A DNA stretch of 64,000 bases from Schistosoma mansoni (Eukaryota > Platyhelminthes > Trematoda > Strigeidida > Schistosomatidae): positions 26,281,510 to 26,345,509 of the forward strand of contig NC_031496.1 of assembly GCF_000237925.1 (NCBI RefSeq), written 5' to 3'. The notes beneath the pieces were generated by a model. The model did not search any database and was not told where the DNA came from. It saw only the letters and a program-made list of their open reading frames with translations. The translations under genes were made by a program, and so were the position numbers. This document shows, piece by piece, positions 1 through 9,899 of the stretch (its first letter is position 1; each line of letters begins with the position of its first letter).

Positions 1-24
1 GAGAGATATGAAGCAATTTTAATC

Positions 25-795
25 TCAAGGTTTAAGGGAAGATAAAGAGTGTATACACCTACGCCATTGTGATCGATTCTGAGCCATGTCACACAGAGTC
101 TCCAACCATTGGTTACGATAGTCACGCGGACCCCAACCAGGTAGTCTGCATCTGCCAACATGGCTCAGACTAGAAGTTAGTGACTTCAAGCACTGATGCC
201 ATGTTTTGGTTTGGCCGCCCCTAACTCTCTTCCAACCGTCCCCAATACTAGTCATCATAGCGCGTCGTGGTAATCGGTGTTCAGGCATACGTAACACATG
301 GCCCAACCATCTCAGTCGATGAAGATTCATCACCTCATCAACTGATTTACCATCGTTACCTAATACCCTGCGTCTAACCTCACTATTACTTACCCGGTTA
401 TCCCAGCAGATGCGAGCAATATTTCTAAGGCATCTGTGGTCAAATACTAGTAACCTACGAGTATCTTCTACTCTTAATGGCCATGTTTCACAGCCGTAAA
501 GTAGAACAGAGCGAACTGCTGCGCAGTATACTCGTCCCTTAATTGATAGACGGATATCTCGTCTACGCCATAGGTGACGTAAGTTGGCAAAAGCCAAACG
601 AGCTTTTTGAATCCGTGCAGAGATTTCGTCAGACACCAACCCATTAGGGCTGATCAGACTTCCAAGATAAGTGAAGTTGTCGACGCGTTCGACTACTTCA
701 CTCCCTATCCTTAGTTCGGGTGTTGACGCAGACCAGTCCTGGAGTAACAATTTACATTTGGATGGGGAGAAAATTGCAATTTTTTTGGATTGCAA
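25..795 (-). mobile_element. RTE-type LINE (subfamily A), C-terminal part of the ORF
   Basis: An open frame of 256 residues encodes the region after the reverse transcriptase YADD box of an RTE LINE. It starts at FSPSKCKLLLQDW and includes [47 protein letters not shown] and [12 protein letters not shown], ending near QNRSQWRRCIHSL. The same motifs recur at 34370-35020, 45000-45740 and 47940-49818. This copy lacks the endonuclease and most of the RT on this strand; its 3' UTR would continue to the left of the window. An uninterrupted frame suggests a fairly recent insertion, but it is 5' truncated and cannot be autonomous. Confidence 0.88.
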
Positions 796-812
796 TCCAA
801 AAATAGTAGTGT

Positions 813-1235
813 TTGTCGATCTGAAGGTACCATTTGATTATGTCGGCTGAAATGTCTTGTTGCAAAATTTGTAATAAAAAGGTGGACTGAGGAGGCACAT
901 AAAACTTGTGAAAGGTCTCTACTTGAGTCACAACTTATGGGGAGTTGCTATTAGCATTGTCAACCTCAAGTAGTGTTCGTCAGGGCTACCAACTCCCCCC
1001 ATTTCTATCAAGCGTCGCCATATGTATACTTATGGCAACAATTCTAACTTCAGGGATTGTTCTGGGAGACAAATTTGTGGACTTAGAATACGAAAGTGTC
1101 ACAGTTCTATTCAATGAAGACTGCAAAAATGCATTTCATTTCAATCAACAATGTACGGAAGTTCGGAATAGGCTTCTCTCTCTAAATGAAAAATGTTCCC
1201 TGAAGCCTTGTTTCTTTCAACAACTAGACCAATGA
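813..1235 (+). mobile_element. Decayed RTE-A reverse transcriptase fragment, inverted relative to the neighbouring piece
   Basis: On the plus strand a broken frame reads FVDLKVPFD (RT motif A), then SSSVRQGYQLPPFLSS (motif B region, normally [16 protein letters not shown]), then KFVDLEYESVTVLF (normally the YADD box). It is frameshifted near 950 and carries stops. It covers the part of the LINE just 5' of the piece on the opposite strand at 25-795. It could be a 5' inversion from twin priming or a separate older insertion. Confidence 0.6.
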
Positions 1236-3870
1236 TGAGGAGTGAAGTAGCAGAAAGGGTTGACCACTCTATCTTGGCAGTTTCATAATTCCTAGTGGGC
1301 CTGAAAGAATGTCTCGACACTGATCTAGAAATTTTGATGTGGCTTTGTATCTTTCACCACCTGCAGTGAAGGAGAGCTATCTGTCTACTAGCCAAGGGAC
1401 GACTATACAGTTCAGCATTTTGCTCTGTTTTGCCTTATGACTGTGAGAAGTAGTCTTTAGAAATAGAGAACATCTGTAAGTTATTAATACTTGATCAAAA
1501 ATGTCTTTGAAGCACTGCCTGTGTATGTTGGGACCTCCAGATAATTAGACGCAGCGTACTAGGGAAAGGTAGTAAATCAGCTGATAAGATTGTGAATCCT
1601 CCTCAAGTAAGGTAGTTAGAATACATATTACATACACTCAGAGACCGCCTACATGTGGTGTTTGCTGACGAAGGAGTAAGATGACAGGAACTCAGGGACA
1701 GCCAAACTGAAGACTTAGCGTTAGTCCATGAAGTTGTTAAGTAAATCCTAACAAAAGTTTTCGACCGTGAAAACAGTGGTTATTTTGTTGTTGATTAGGC
1801 TACGATCTGTGATAAGAGGATAACATCCCTAAGTACGGTAACAAAAAATCCTTGTTTTGTTCCATTTGAGTGTAAAGGACTAAAACACCAGTTATTAGTG
1901 GCAAGGGTAACACAGTGTCTCCCTCAGTAAGTACTAAACTAAAAGAAACGTCAAGCTTTTTCTACTATTCAGGTTGTAAGTTCAAAGCAACTAAGAGAAT
2001 TCGGTAGGTTTCATGTTTTGGTCAGAGCACAATACTTCTCTTTGAGCCTGGTCAGTGAGAGTGATATCACGCTTAAGGTAATAGGGCAGAGGGTATGAAT
2101 TTTTTAATATAATATCTTAACAAAATGCAAAAAATCGTTTTGAGTAGAGAGTATTGAAATGCTTTCGAGATTATTATTATTATTCACAAACACCTTATGG
2201 GTACATAAGTGCTGTGAAGAAACCATTTCAGGTTTCTTCAAAAATGCAATAATACACAATTTTCAATAATGTTAGCATTACATATGCCGTGTTTGAGAAA
2301 GGGAGGAAAAGGAAAATAAAATATTAATAATATGATGGGAATAATAATAATAGTAGTAATAATAAATCAGGTTCTGTGTAATTGGCAAGAATTTTGAATA
2401 GATTTTGAAGGAGGAAAGGAAGCAACTAAGGAAATAGAAATAAAGGAGATGAGGAATACGTAAATATTTTAACGCAGAACAAGAATAAATAACTATGTAT
2501 GTATCACCAAGTGAGTAATAAAAATAAAATAAAACAGAATCAATTAATAAGTAAATAACTTATTATTGCGGTAAGATATGACGTTAGAATAAGTGTTTGC
2601 GCGTGCAGTCATGATTTGTACATCAGTAATGGTGATAACCGTTATTAGATAACTCCTAGCCGTTCATAAATTTCAAAAGGCAATACAGAGCGACGATCAG
2701 TTCATTGGACCACAAGTACATCGAGAATACGAACAAAATGAGAATGAATGAGATTTAAGAAGCACATACATATAAGTAGGCGAATGAATCATTGAGCCAT
2801 TTAAGCCAGTTTGAGGAATATAGAGTAGGCTGTAACACGTAATCAAGCATACATGACGATATAAGCATGGGGGTAATGGCTAAAAATATATGAATAGACT
2901 GTTTCCGACATAAATGGCACTACCTACTAAATGAGTTTATCGAAGGGGATTGTAGATACTAGAACCATGTCAAGCCCACATAGGTTATTCTAGCTTCCGG
3001 ACAGACTGACTTATTCATTCCTCTTCAGCCATATTTTGATCTTGTCATTATTTGCTTATTAACTTTGACTGTTTTTATATGAGCGCATACGTGGGCATCG
3101 CATATTCCACCCATCTTACGCCTTTAGCTTATTTTTGTCCGACTAGAAGATATCGAGTCACGCTTGATCAAATCCAGTTGGCTTACTAGCCTTATCCGCT
3201 TCGCTTTTTGTTCTGAACGTCTCTCTGGATAAATTCATCGAACGCAACTCGTATTTGGCTTCTTATCATCGCCTCACATACGGAGTTAGACTAGGTAATA
3301 TATGAAGTTAAATGGAAGATCTATGTACATAGCATATTTATACGTTCGTCCAAATCGAAGTCAGATACTGGGCCACAAAAGCTTAGTACATTCAAACGTG
3401 TACAAACTCAAGCGTAAGTGAGGTGTTACAACATGTACATACTTTCAGTCCGTCTTTTCAAACACTATTCTCAATGCTTAGTCTTTGTTGTTATTACTAT
3501 TAAATTATATCGATCTCTTCTGGTATAAATTTTGTTGATTTGATCTCGCCATTGTAAAGCAGTATGGTAAATTGAGCCAATGAACATTCGTACGAAGCCT
3601 TAAATTGATGATGACTGATTGGTTCATGTCCTACATTATTTGTGAGTGATTGAAGTTTACACGTCATACTTAAATAGTGTCTATTACAAAAAGATATTGT
3701 TTATCTATAGGCCGACTTTTTAAGCTGCTCACTGACATGTATATTTGTAATTTGAGTACTCTTATTGGTTAGTTGACGCTGTTACTAAATTAATCGCTGC
3801 ACGTGACTCAACGGTTTTTGGATTGTAATTTTGATAGTCTAGATCACAATTGAATGATCAGTGATTCAGT
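1236..3870. other. No gene recognised
   Basis: AT-rich sequence downstream of the PCYT1 gene. I see short ATT/ATA-rich stretches near 2170-2540 but no exon, RNA gene or element that I can name. Confidence 0.4.
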
Positions 3871-3879
3871 AGTGGCTAG

Positions 3880-4215
3880 TGTGGTGTTTATCACATCCTG
3901 TTTGTACTACTTGAATTCTATCGTTCAAATTGCAATGCGTCTAAGTGAACTGGGCTCACATGAACTATATTGAGTAGTTAGGTTGTTTGATGCAGTCGAT
4001 AGGAAATCTCTCTCGGCCTGCGTTTCGTGCTGTTTGGCACTCATCAGCAAAACGTACTAGTGATTTTGACAGAAATGATATTTCCTGAGAAATGCGATCG
4101 CGCATCACCCAGTTTCACAGTCTGAGACGTTACCACTGATTAGATATACACACTGCTGAAGAGTGTCAAATAGCACAACCCCTGGGTTCATGGTTTCCTA
4201 CTGACTGCCTCTAAT
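3880..4215. repeat. Dispersed repeat with foldback arms
   Basis: A diverged dispersed repeat also seen at 14380-14600 (shared words such as TTGAATTCTAT, TTGCAATG and the block around GCAGTCGATAGGAAA) and in part near 5895 and 26030-26220. Within it, 3992-4056 and 4145-4209 are inverted copies of one another: GCAGTCGATAGGAAA...CTGTTTGGCACTCATCAGC forward against the reverse complement of TGAAGAGTGTCAAATAGCAC...GGTTTCCTACTGACTGC. Family not recognised. Confidence 0.55.
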
Positions 4216-5889
4216 CACCTAAAAAGCTGTCAAGTCACAGTTACACATATGCTAGGTGTTGTTTTTTAATATTTCTATACGAACTAAGGTACTAAGAGAG
4301 GAAGTATATGTTTTGCTTTGTTCATTTGTATCAGTCATTACAATTCCCACTTGTGATTCCATTGATATAGTCGTATGAAAGTAGGAGACTGTGCTACTTA
4401 TAAAGACAATCTATACTGCTTTATATGGCAGTTATTTATAAGAACATTCGTCAAAATTTGAAAGAAAAGTTCTGCATAAATTTAGCACCGAGTAAGTAAA
4501 AGGTATTAAAAATAAAAATAATCTCAGTGATTTAGGTTTGAATAATTCCAGGGTTTTGATTATTTTCCTGAAGTAGCTTGGGTCAATGAAACGAGCAAAA
4601 TGTTGGTATTTTAATCGCTAAAATTATTTGAAACAATTTTCAGTCATATTTAATAACAATTGAGTGAAATGTTTGTTTTTTTTTCTTTTCAAAAAAGTGT
4701 ACAAGTGAATCATTCCCCGTAGGCATACACAACACAAACAATTTGCTTTTACATGAAGGAATTAAAATTAAACGTGATCTAAATTATTAGCTTAAGAAAA
4801 ATTTTTTCATCCCGCTTACATAGGGACTTACACTTGGAACAAGAAATATCAATTAAAACAAACAGTTATACACACATACAAATTAAATATACAAAGGTGA
4901 AAATTTATTACCACAGAAATTATGTCATCGATTTATCTGCGTAAAACAATAGGGATCCGTAATCATGAAGATCATCATTACATTCAGAAATAAATGGTGA
5001 ATTTATTCGATATGATACGCACAAACTGTTTGTTGAAATCACATTGCACCACACCACTATGGCTATTGATATGCAAAAAATGGACAGAATGAACTAAACA
5101 CGAAAGCATTATATAAAAAAGAGACCTGAATGGTGATCACTTTTAAAAGATCATTTTTTTCGGTAAATGATTTAATTTCTTTCTGTGCAATAACGTAAAC
5201 TGCGATAATTATTTCTACGTGACCTAGGTTCACTTTTAGATCCTTGTCGAGAGAAGGAATTACGTCGAGTTTCACTCGTAAATCTGTTTATAGTAGTAGT
5301 ATTCTTGCTTATGGTAGTTTCAGTTTGGAATGTTGATAGGTAATCATCATCACCATTGGCACGTGGTCGTTTTTTACATAATAATCTATTGTTGTGTAAG
5401 AAAAAGAAACATAAAAGTAGAAATTAGGAAATTTACCTATTTATTATTAAGATCAATGCATACTGCTATATACATACAGATGATCTATAGGTGAATGATC
5501 AATATAAAATAATTGTTTTCAATGTGTTTGGAGACCATAGGTGATATAAGTGAAACAAAATGAGTATAGTGGAGTGATTGGGTCCACTTTTTTCCTGTTA
5601 AATCTGTTAAATCATTACTTCATTCCAGTTGATATTCCCATATTAAATTTTTTTTTGACTAAATGATGATATGGAGACCATACTATTTACGATCTACATA
5701 TACCAATAGAGATGGATAAAAATTCCAATTCTTAGTACCAAACAGGGAACATTTAACCTCTTACTAACATAATCACTACTATTACATTTGATCACGTTAT
5801 TTCAATGTAGGTGATGATATATTTTTTATATGACAATAATGGGGTTTGATAATAATACCATTTACTTTGGTTGATTACTAATTAGTGAA

Positions 5890-6060
5890 TAATGTCATGT
5901 TTGTCTAGTCTGTAGTATCGATCAAGTTTTTTTGATTCGATTGCTATGTAGCCAACAGTCTGGATATCGTATGGACTATGCTTTGATATCTGCAGGTAAA
6001 TCGAGTGTCAACTAATACGAAAGCTAGGTCGAGGGTACTGTGACGACTGCTTTAAACAAC
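5890..6060. repeat. Fragment of the dispersed repeat seen at 14380
   Basis: The word AATGTCATGTTTGTCTAGT at 5892 recurs exactly at 14380, followed in both by a diverged GATCA...TTGATTC...TGTAG block. Too short to classify. Confidence 0.4.
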
Positions 6061-6261
6061 CTGAAATGATTATCACTAGTTGAAGATTAAATGAATTCAT
6101 CAATTTAAGTGATCATAATGCTTATATAACGATGATATAGGCGTTCAGATGACTGAGCTTCACATTATTTTCATTTTAGTAGCCCGATAATATTACTTCA
6201 TACAATGTTCGTTTAAAAAAATAGATGAGTTGACAAATTAATCAACATATAGAATATTTAT

Positions 6262-6321
6262 ATCAGAAGGGGTTTTGAGGATATTATAGTAATTTTAATA
6301 GTTGAAATCATGAGTCAATTG
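6262..6321 (-). repeat. SINE 3' tail, first of two identical 60-bp copies
   Basis: These 60 bp, beginning ATCAGAAGGGGTTTTGAGG, are repeated exactly at 6982-7041. Read on the minus strand they are the 3' end of the hammerhead SINE family (TGACTCATGATTTCAACTATT...CTCAAAACCCC...). Here the tail stops abruptly at a CR1-like LINE fragment; at 6982 it continues into the rest of the SINE. Confidence 0.7.
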
Positions 6322-6781
6322 ATGTGAGCACAGCTTCCAGAATTTCCGGAAGTTTGCCTCTGCTTAGCGAGTGTGCAAACAGCACGCTAAGTGGTGTCGC
6401 CAGGATTGAAGCTGCTTCCCTCAATACAGCGGAATGAACCATATCCGGACCAGGAGAAGTGTCTTTTCTTAGGTGCTGCAGTTTACGGAGCACCAGGTCA
6501 GCACTCAGGTCCACTTCGGAAAGTCCTGTACAGGTGCAGGTGAAGCTTTCGTCAGTATAGTTTATGTAGGTCAGTTGGAATGTCTGGGAGTATTGTTCAG
6601 CCAAAAGGTTGGCGGCATCACCGTCGTTATTGGTCGGGCCATTAGGACCTAGCAGTTGGGAAACTCCAGTTTTACCTTGTCGAAGAGAAGCTGGGTAACT
6701 GAATAAGCTTTTCGGATTGGAGACGAATTTATCGATAAGCTTAGTCTGGAACTGAAGCCTGTCTTCTCTTATTGCCTTTGA
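6322..6781 (-). mobile_element. CR1/Jockey-like LINE fragment (N-terminal part of RT)
   Basis: The minus strand encodes DRLQFQTKLIDKFVSNPKS, then LLAEQYSQTFQ, then LRKDTSPGPDMVHSAVLREAA and LSVLFAHSLSRGKLPEI. The [K/T]SPGPDGVHP-type box followed by LFxxSLSxGxLPxxW is the start of the reverse transcriptase of CR1/Jockey-type LINEs and is unlike the RTE copies elsewhere in the window. It is cut on the right by the N gap and on the left by the SINE tail. The box reads PDM where PDG is usual. Confidence 0.7.
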
Positions 6782-6981
6782 NNNNNNNNNNNNNNNNNNN
6801 NNNNNNNNNNNNNNNNNNNNNNNNNNNNNNNNNNNNNNNNNNNNNNNNNNNNNNNNNNNNNNNNNNNNNNNNNNNNNNNNNNNNNNNNNNNNNNNNNNNN
6901 NNNNNNNNNNNNNNNNNNNNNNNNNNNNNNNNNNNNNNNNNNNNNNNNNNNNNNNNNNNNNNNNNNNNNNNNNNNNNNNNN
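6782..6981. other. Assembly gap (200 N)
   Basis: A run of 200 N inside the CR1-like fragment, immediately followed by the second copy of the 60-bp SINE tail. Confidence 0.99.
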
Positions 6982-7160
6982 ATCAGAAGGGGTTTTGAGG
7001 ATATTATAGTAATTTTAATAGTTGAAATCATGAGTCAATTGAAGCTAGATCACCATGGAAAACCTGAAAGCACTGGACGGCCGTTTCGTCCTATCGTGGG
7101 ACTCCTCAGCAGTGCATATCCACGATCCCAACTCGTGGGATTCGAACCCAGGACCTATCG
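6982..7160 (-). mobile_element. Hammerhead-bearing SINE, left arm of an inverted pair
   Basis: Reading the minus strand: a remnant of the tRNA-like head with a good pol III B box (GGTTCGAATCC, around 7133-7143), then the hammerhead module (7070-7115), then TTTCAGGTTTTCCATGG, TCTAGCTTCAATTGACTCATG and the AT-rich tail. Related copies lie at 22397, 23425, 31156, 60088, 60275 and 62968. Confidence 0.75.
7070..7115 (-). ncRNA. Hammerhead ribozyme motif with intact core
   Basis: On the minus strand the 46-nt unit has stem I GCACTG pairing perfectly with the terminal CAGTGC, core CTGAGGA (the conserved CUGANGA), stem II GTCC/GGAC around a 7-nt loop, then GAA followed by ACGGCCGT (stem III, A-U and C-G with a GGCC loop, or four pairs if two molecules dimerise), and C at the cleavage position. 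Every invariant core base of the hammerhead fold is present. Stem III is minimal, as in the known schistosome Sm-alpha ribozymes, so activity as a monomer may be weak. Confidence 0.75.
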
Positions 7161-7275
7161 GGATCATGGATGCACACTGGTGAGGAGTCCCACGATAGAA
7201 AAAAACGGCCGTCCAGTGCTTCCAGGTTTTCCATGGTGGTCTAGCTTCAATTGACTCATGATCTCAACTATTGAA
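7161..7275 (+). mobile_element. Hammerhead SINE, right arm of the inverted pair (core degraded)
   Basis: The plus strand repeats the 3' half of the same SINE in opposite orientation: GGATGCACACTGGTGAGGAG, then CCGTCCAGTGCTTCCAGG, then CATGGTGGTCTAGCTTCAAT and the tail CTCATGATCTCAACTATTG. The stem II 3' strand and GAAA box are replaced by an A run, so this arm should not cleave. Confidence 0.7.
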
Positions 7276-7633
7276 ATATAGAGTATTTCTCAAAAAGAAA
7301 TAGAGACAAGAGTAGTTGAATCTATTTATTCATTACTAATATTAATATATTTTGATGAAAAATCATTACCATTTCACGTAGATCAAACATGTTGATCTTA
7401 AGTAGCCAGTAAGACGGAGAGGTGATAGAAGTCCGATAATATTACATATTTTTTCTATCCTAACAAATTTCTAATTTTACAGTTACAGTGCACCTTTGTC
7501 TAATGTTCATAAAAAGACTTTACAACAAGTATTCCTCGCTGCTCAAAGATCATTTTTATATATTAACCTGTTACAAAAACAAATTTCTAAAATGGAAAAA
7601 TCATTATTAAGCTAATTGAAAGTAATATAATAA

Positions 7634-8062
7634 TCATAGGCTAAAAGCCATTAAAACGTACATTCTTTGTTCATTTATCTGTTCATCAGAATCAGTAAAT
7701 GGACTACTGGAATGTGACCCATACATTGTCATACTATAACATTTTCTTGACTTTTTACTATACGGTTCTTCTGAATCATCATCATCGTCATCATCTTCGC
7801 TAGCGCTACATGTTGGTGATGTTTGGGGTGTATAAAAAGTTGAATTCAATGATGATATAGGTCTTTTACAACGACGTGATGACCACCAATGACGTAAATG
7901 ACCATCAGAACCAAAAATACGCATAAATGAACGAACAACTTCATGTGAAATATCTTCTAATTGATCAACAAATTCGCGACGTTTACTATCAAAATTTTGA
8001 ATAAAAGTAGAACCACGTTTCATCATGTTTTCAAGATTATATTGTAATTGAATACTTTTTTC
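7634..8062 (-). CDS. PCYT1A: PCYT1 coding exon 6 (C-terminus and stop)
   Basis: The acceptor TATGTAG precedes GAAAAAAGTATT at 8062; the frame is phase 0 and ends in TGA at 7634-7636. It encodes [17 protein letters not shown], then [35 protein letters not shown], a run of seven Asp (DDDDDDD) and a Ser-rich tail. The segment ending FMRIFGSDG matches the end of the family's membrane-binding region (FLEMFGPEG in mammals). The mammalian protein has about 25-30 more residues before it, which is why a missed exon is possible. Confidence 0.85.
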   Translation of the reverse strand, partial: EKSIQLQYNLENMMKRGSTFIQNFDSKRREFVDQLEDISHEVVRSFMRIFGSDGHLRHWWSSRRCKRPISSLNSTFYTPQTSPTCSASEDDDDDDDSEEPYSKKSRKCYSMTMYGSHSSSPFTDSDEQINEQRMYVLMAFSL

Positions 8063-9858
8063 CTACATAGATTTAATTCAGGAAAAAAGAAGATATGAAA
8101 TCATACAACGTCACTAATAATCATTTCAAGAAACAGAATTTAAAGGTATTTATAAAAATTTTAATTGCATGTATATCCAGCCGACAAGATCCAAAAAAAG
8201 GAGAGCACATGCACCGTGAATTCCACAACTAGCTATTATCTAACTCAACTTAAAATAGTTGCGACTTAATGGCAGTGTTGAGGCAATATGAATAAGACCA
8301 ACAATTGTAGTCTTTTACAATAACAACAAAAAGATTTAAACGACACTTACAAATGAAATAGAGTGATATGGTCATAAAAAAAGTTAACTTCGTGCAATCG
8401 TAAGGTATTTAAATTTTCCCCATTTTGAAATCGTGAAGATTGACAACTCTGGAGGATGATTCTGTTAGTTGCGGATGATGTTATTGTCCAGAAGGAATAA
8501 TGAAAACTTGACAATTAAACCATCTTATTTCAAACAGAAAGTAATCCTAAATTCACTTGGTGTTGTTTACTTGTATCTTCCCATTGTTATTTAGGACTGC
8601 AATTGATCAGTCTCTTGTTGGCATATGCGCATCCAGTGCGGACTGCCTCAATATTGCCTGAAGTAAGTCTACCAAAAATCTTCTACATCAATGAGTAGTG
8701 AAAACAGTATGTGTTTCTAGTTCGAAAACACTTTACTAAAATATCTTCTTACTTTATTACTAATGATTGAGGAGTGTTCGAAATACCTAATTTCTAGGAT
8801 GTTATTTCAGTATAAACAAGTAGTGACTGACGTAACATACGTTTTTCGATAAGAGGAATGTTAGGTAACAGCATTGAAGAAATCTTAAGATTAATTTATT
8901 AACATTGACAGATTGAACATTTCTCTTCTAATACTGACTTAGATACGTGCTGAAGAACAATTCGCTGGTGAAACTATGGGGATATTGAATGAGTAAACAC
9001 TGTCAATATTAAATGTTTGAATTATTTGGTTGTTGATATATTTGACTGAATTTTGGTCAATCTTTTTTGTCATACGTACATCCTGTAAGAATAAACCTCG
9101 ATAAAGCCGTTTTTCATAAGCTTTTAATAGATAGTATAGATGAAGTGTGGATAGCAGTGGAATCTAGGATACGTGTTTCGTCCTATCTTCTTATTTTGAG
9201 TTGTATCCCATGACAACAACTTGTGACTGAATAGCTATGTCGAAGTGATTTGCACAAGGTGTATATATGTCAACTAGGACTGATCAAAATTCAGTCCTGA
9301 ATATCAACGAAGGGATAATTCAAACCTTTACTAATAATGATAAAGGCATAATGCTCCATTAAACAAGTTAATGATCATTTATAATCAATAGCTTAGTGGA
9401 TAATGCATTGGAAATTTAGAAAGGTGCTAAGTCCAGGTCTTAACATGAACATCAGCACTGAGGTGTAGGTACATTCTATTAACAAGTCCTGAAAACTGCG
9501 TCCTGAATTTAACTGCTAGTCATAATTCATCTATTTTATGTTGCCTTAATTAACTCTATCTAATAAAACTTCCCTTTATACGACTATTTTATGCTTTAAC
9601 TTTGTCACAAGCACAAATCACGAACCCCTTAGGATATAGCTAGCTAATCAGGAACTTTACCCTCATTATATCACTCATCTGAGACAAATCTTTGCTATCA
9701 TTCACTAAGCGCCAATATCAGTTTGAAGTTTATATATGTGTCGTAAACCTGCTTACTATTTGAAATACATATATGTTAATTAAAAAAATGTTCTGAAATA
9801 AGCCTTATCGTGATACGTGATTTAAGAAATTAAACGTTTACTTATGGAAGTATAATCC

Positions 9859-9899
<41 letters not shown>

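Noticed and set aside
6741-7254. Open frames running through N
   Set aside because: They exist only because N was translated as unknown residues; the same applies to frames over 49033-49232, 54628-54827 and 56653-56852.
9045-9115. Candidate extra PCYT1 exon on the minus strand (acceptor TTCTTACAG, then [13 protein letters not shown])
   Set aside because: The acceptor is good, but the peptide does not resemble the membrane-binding region and no convincing donor follows.
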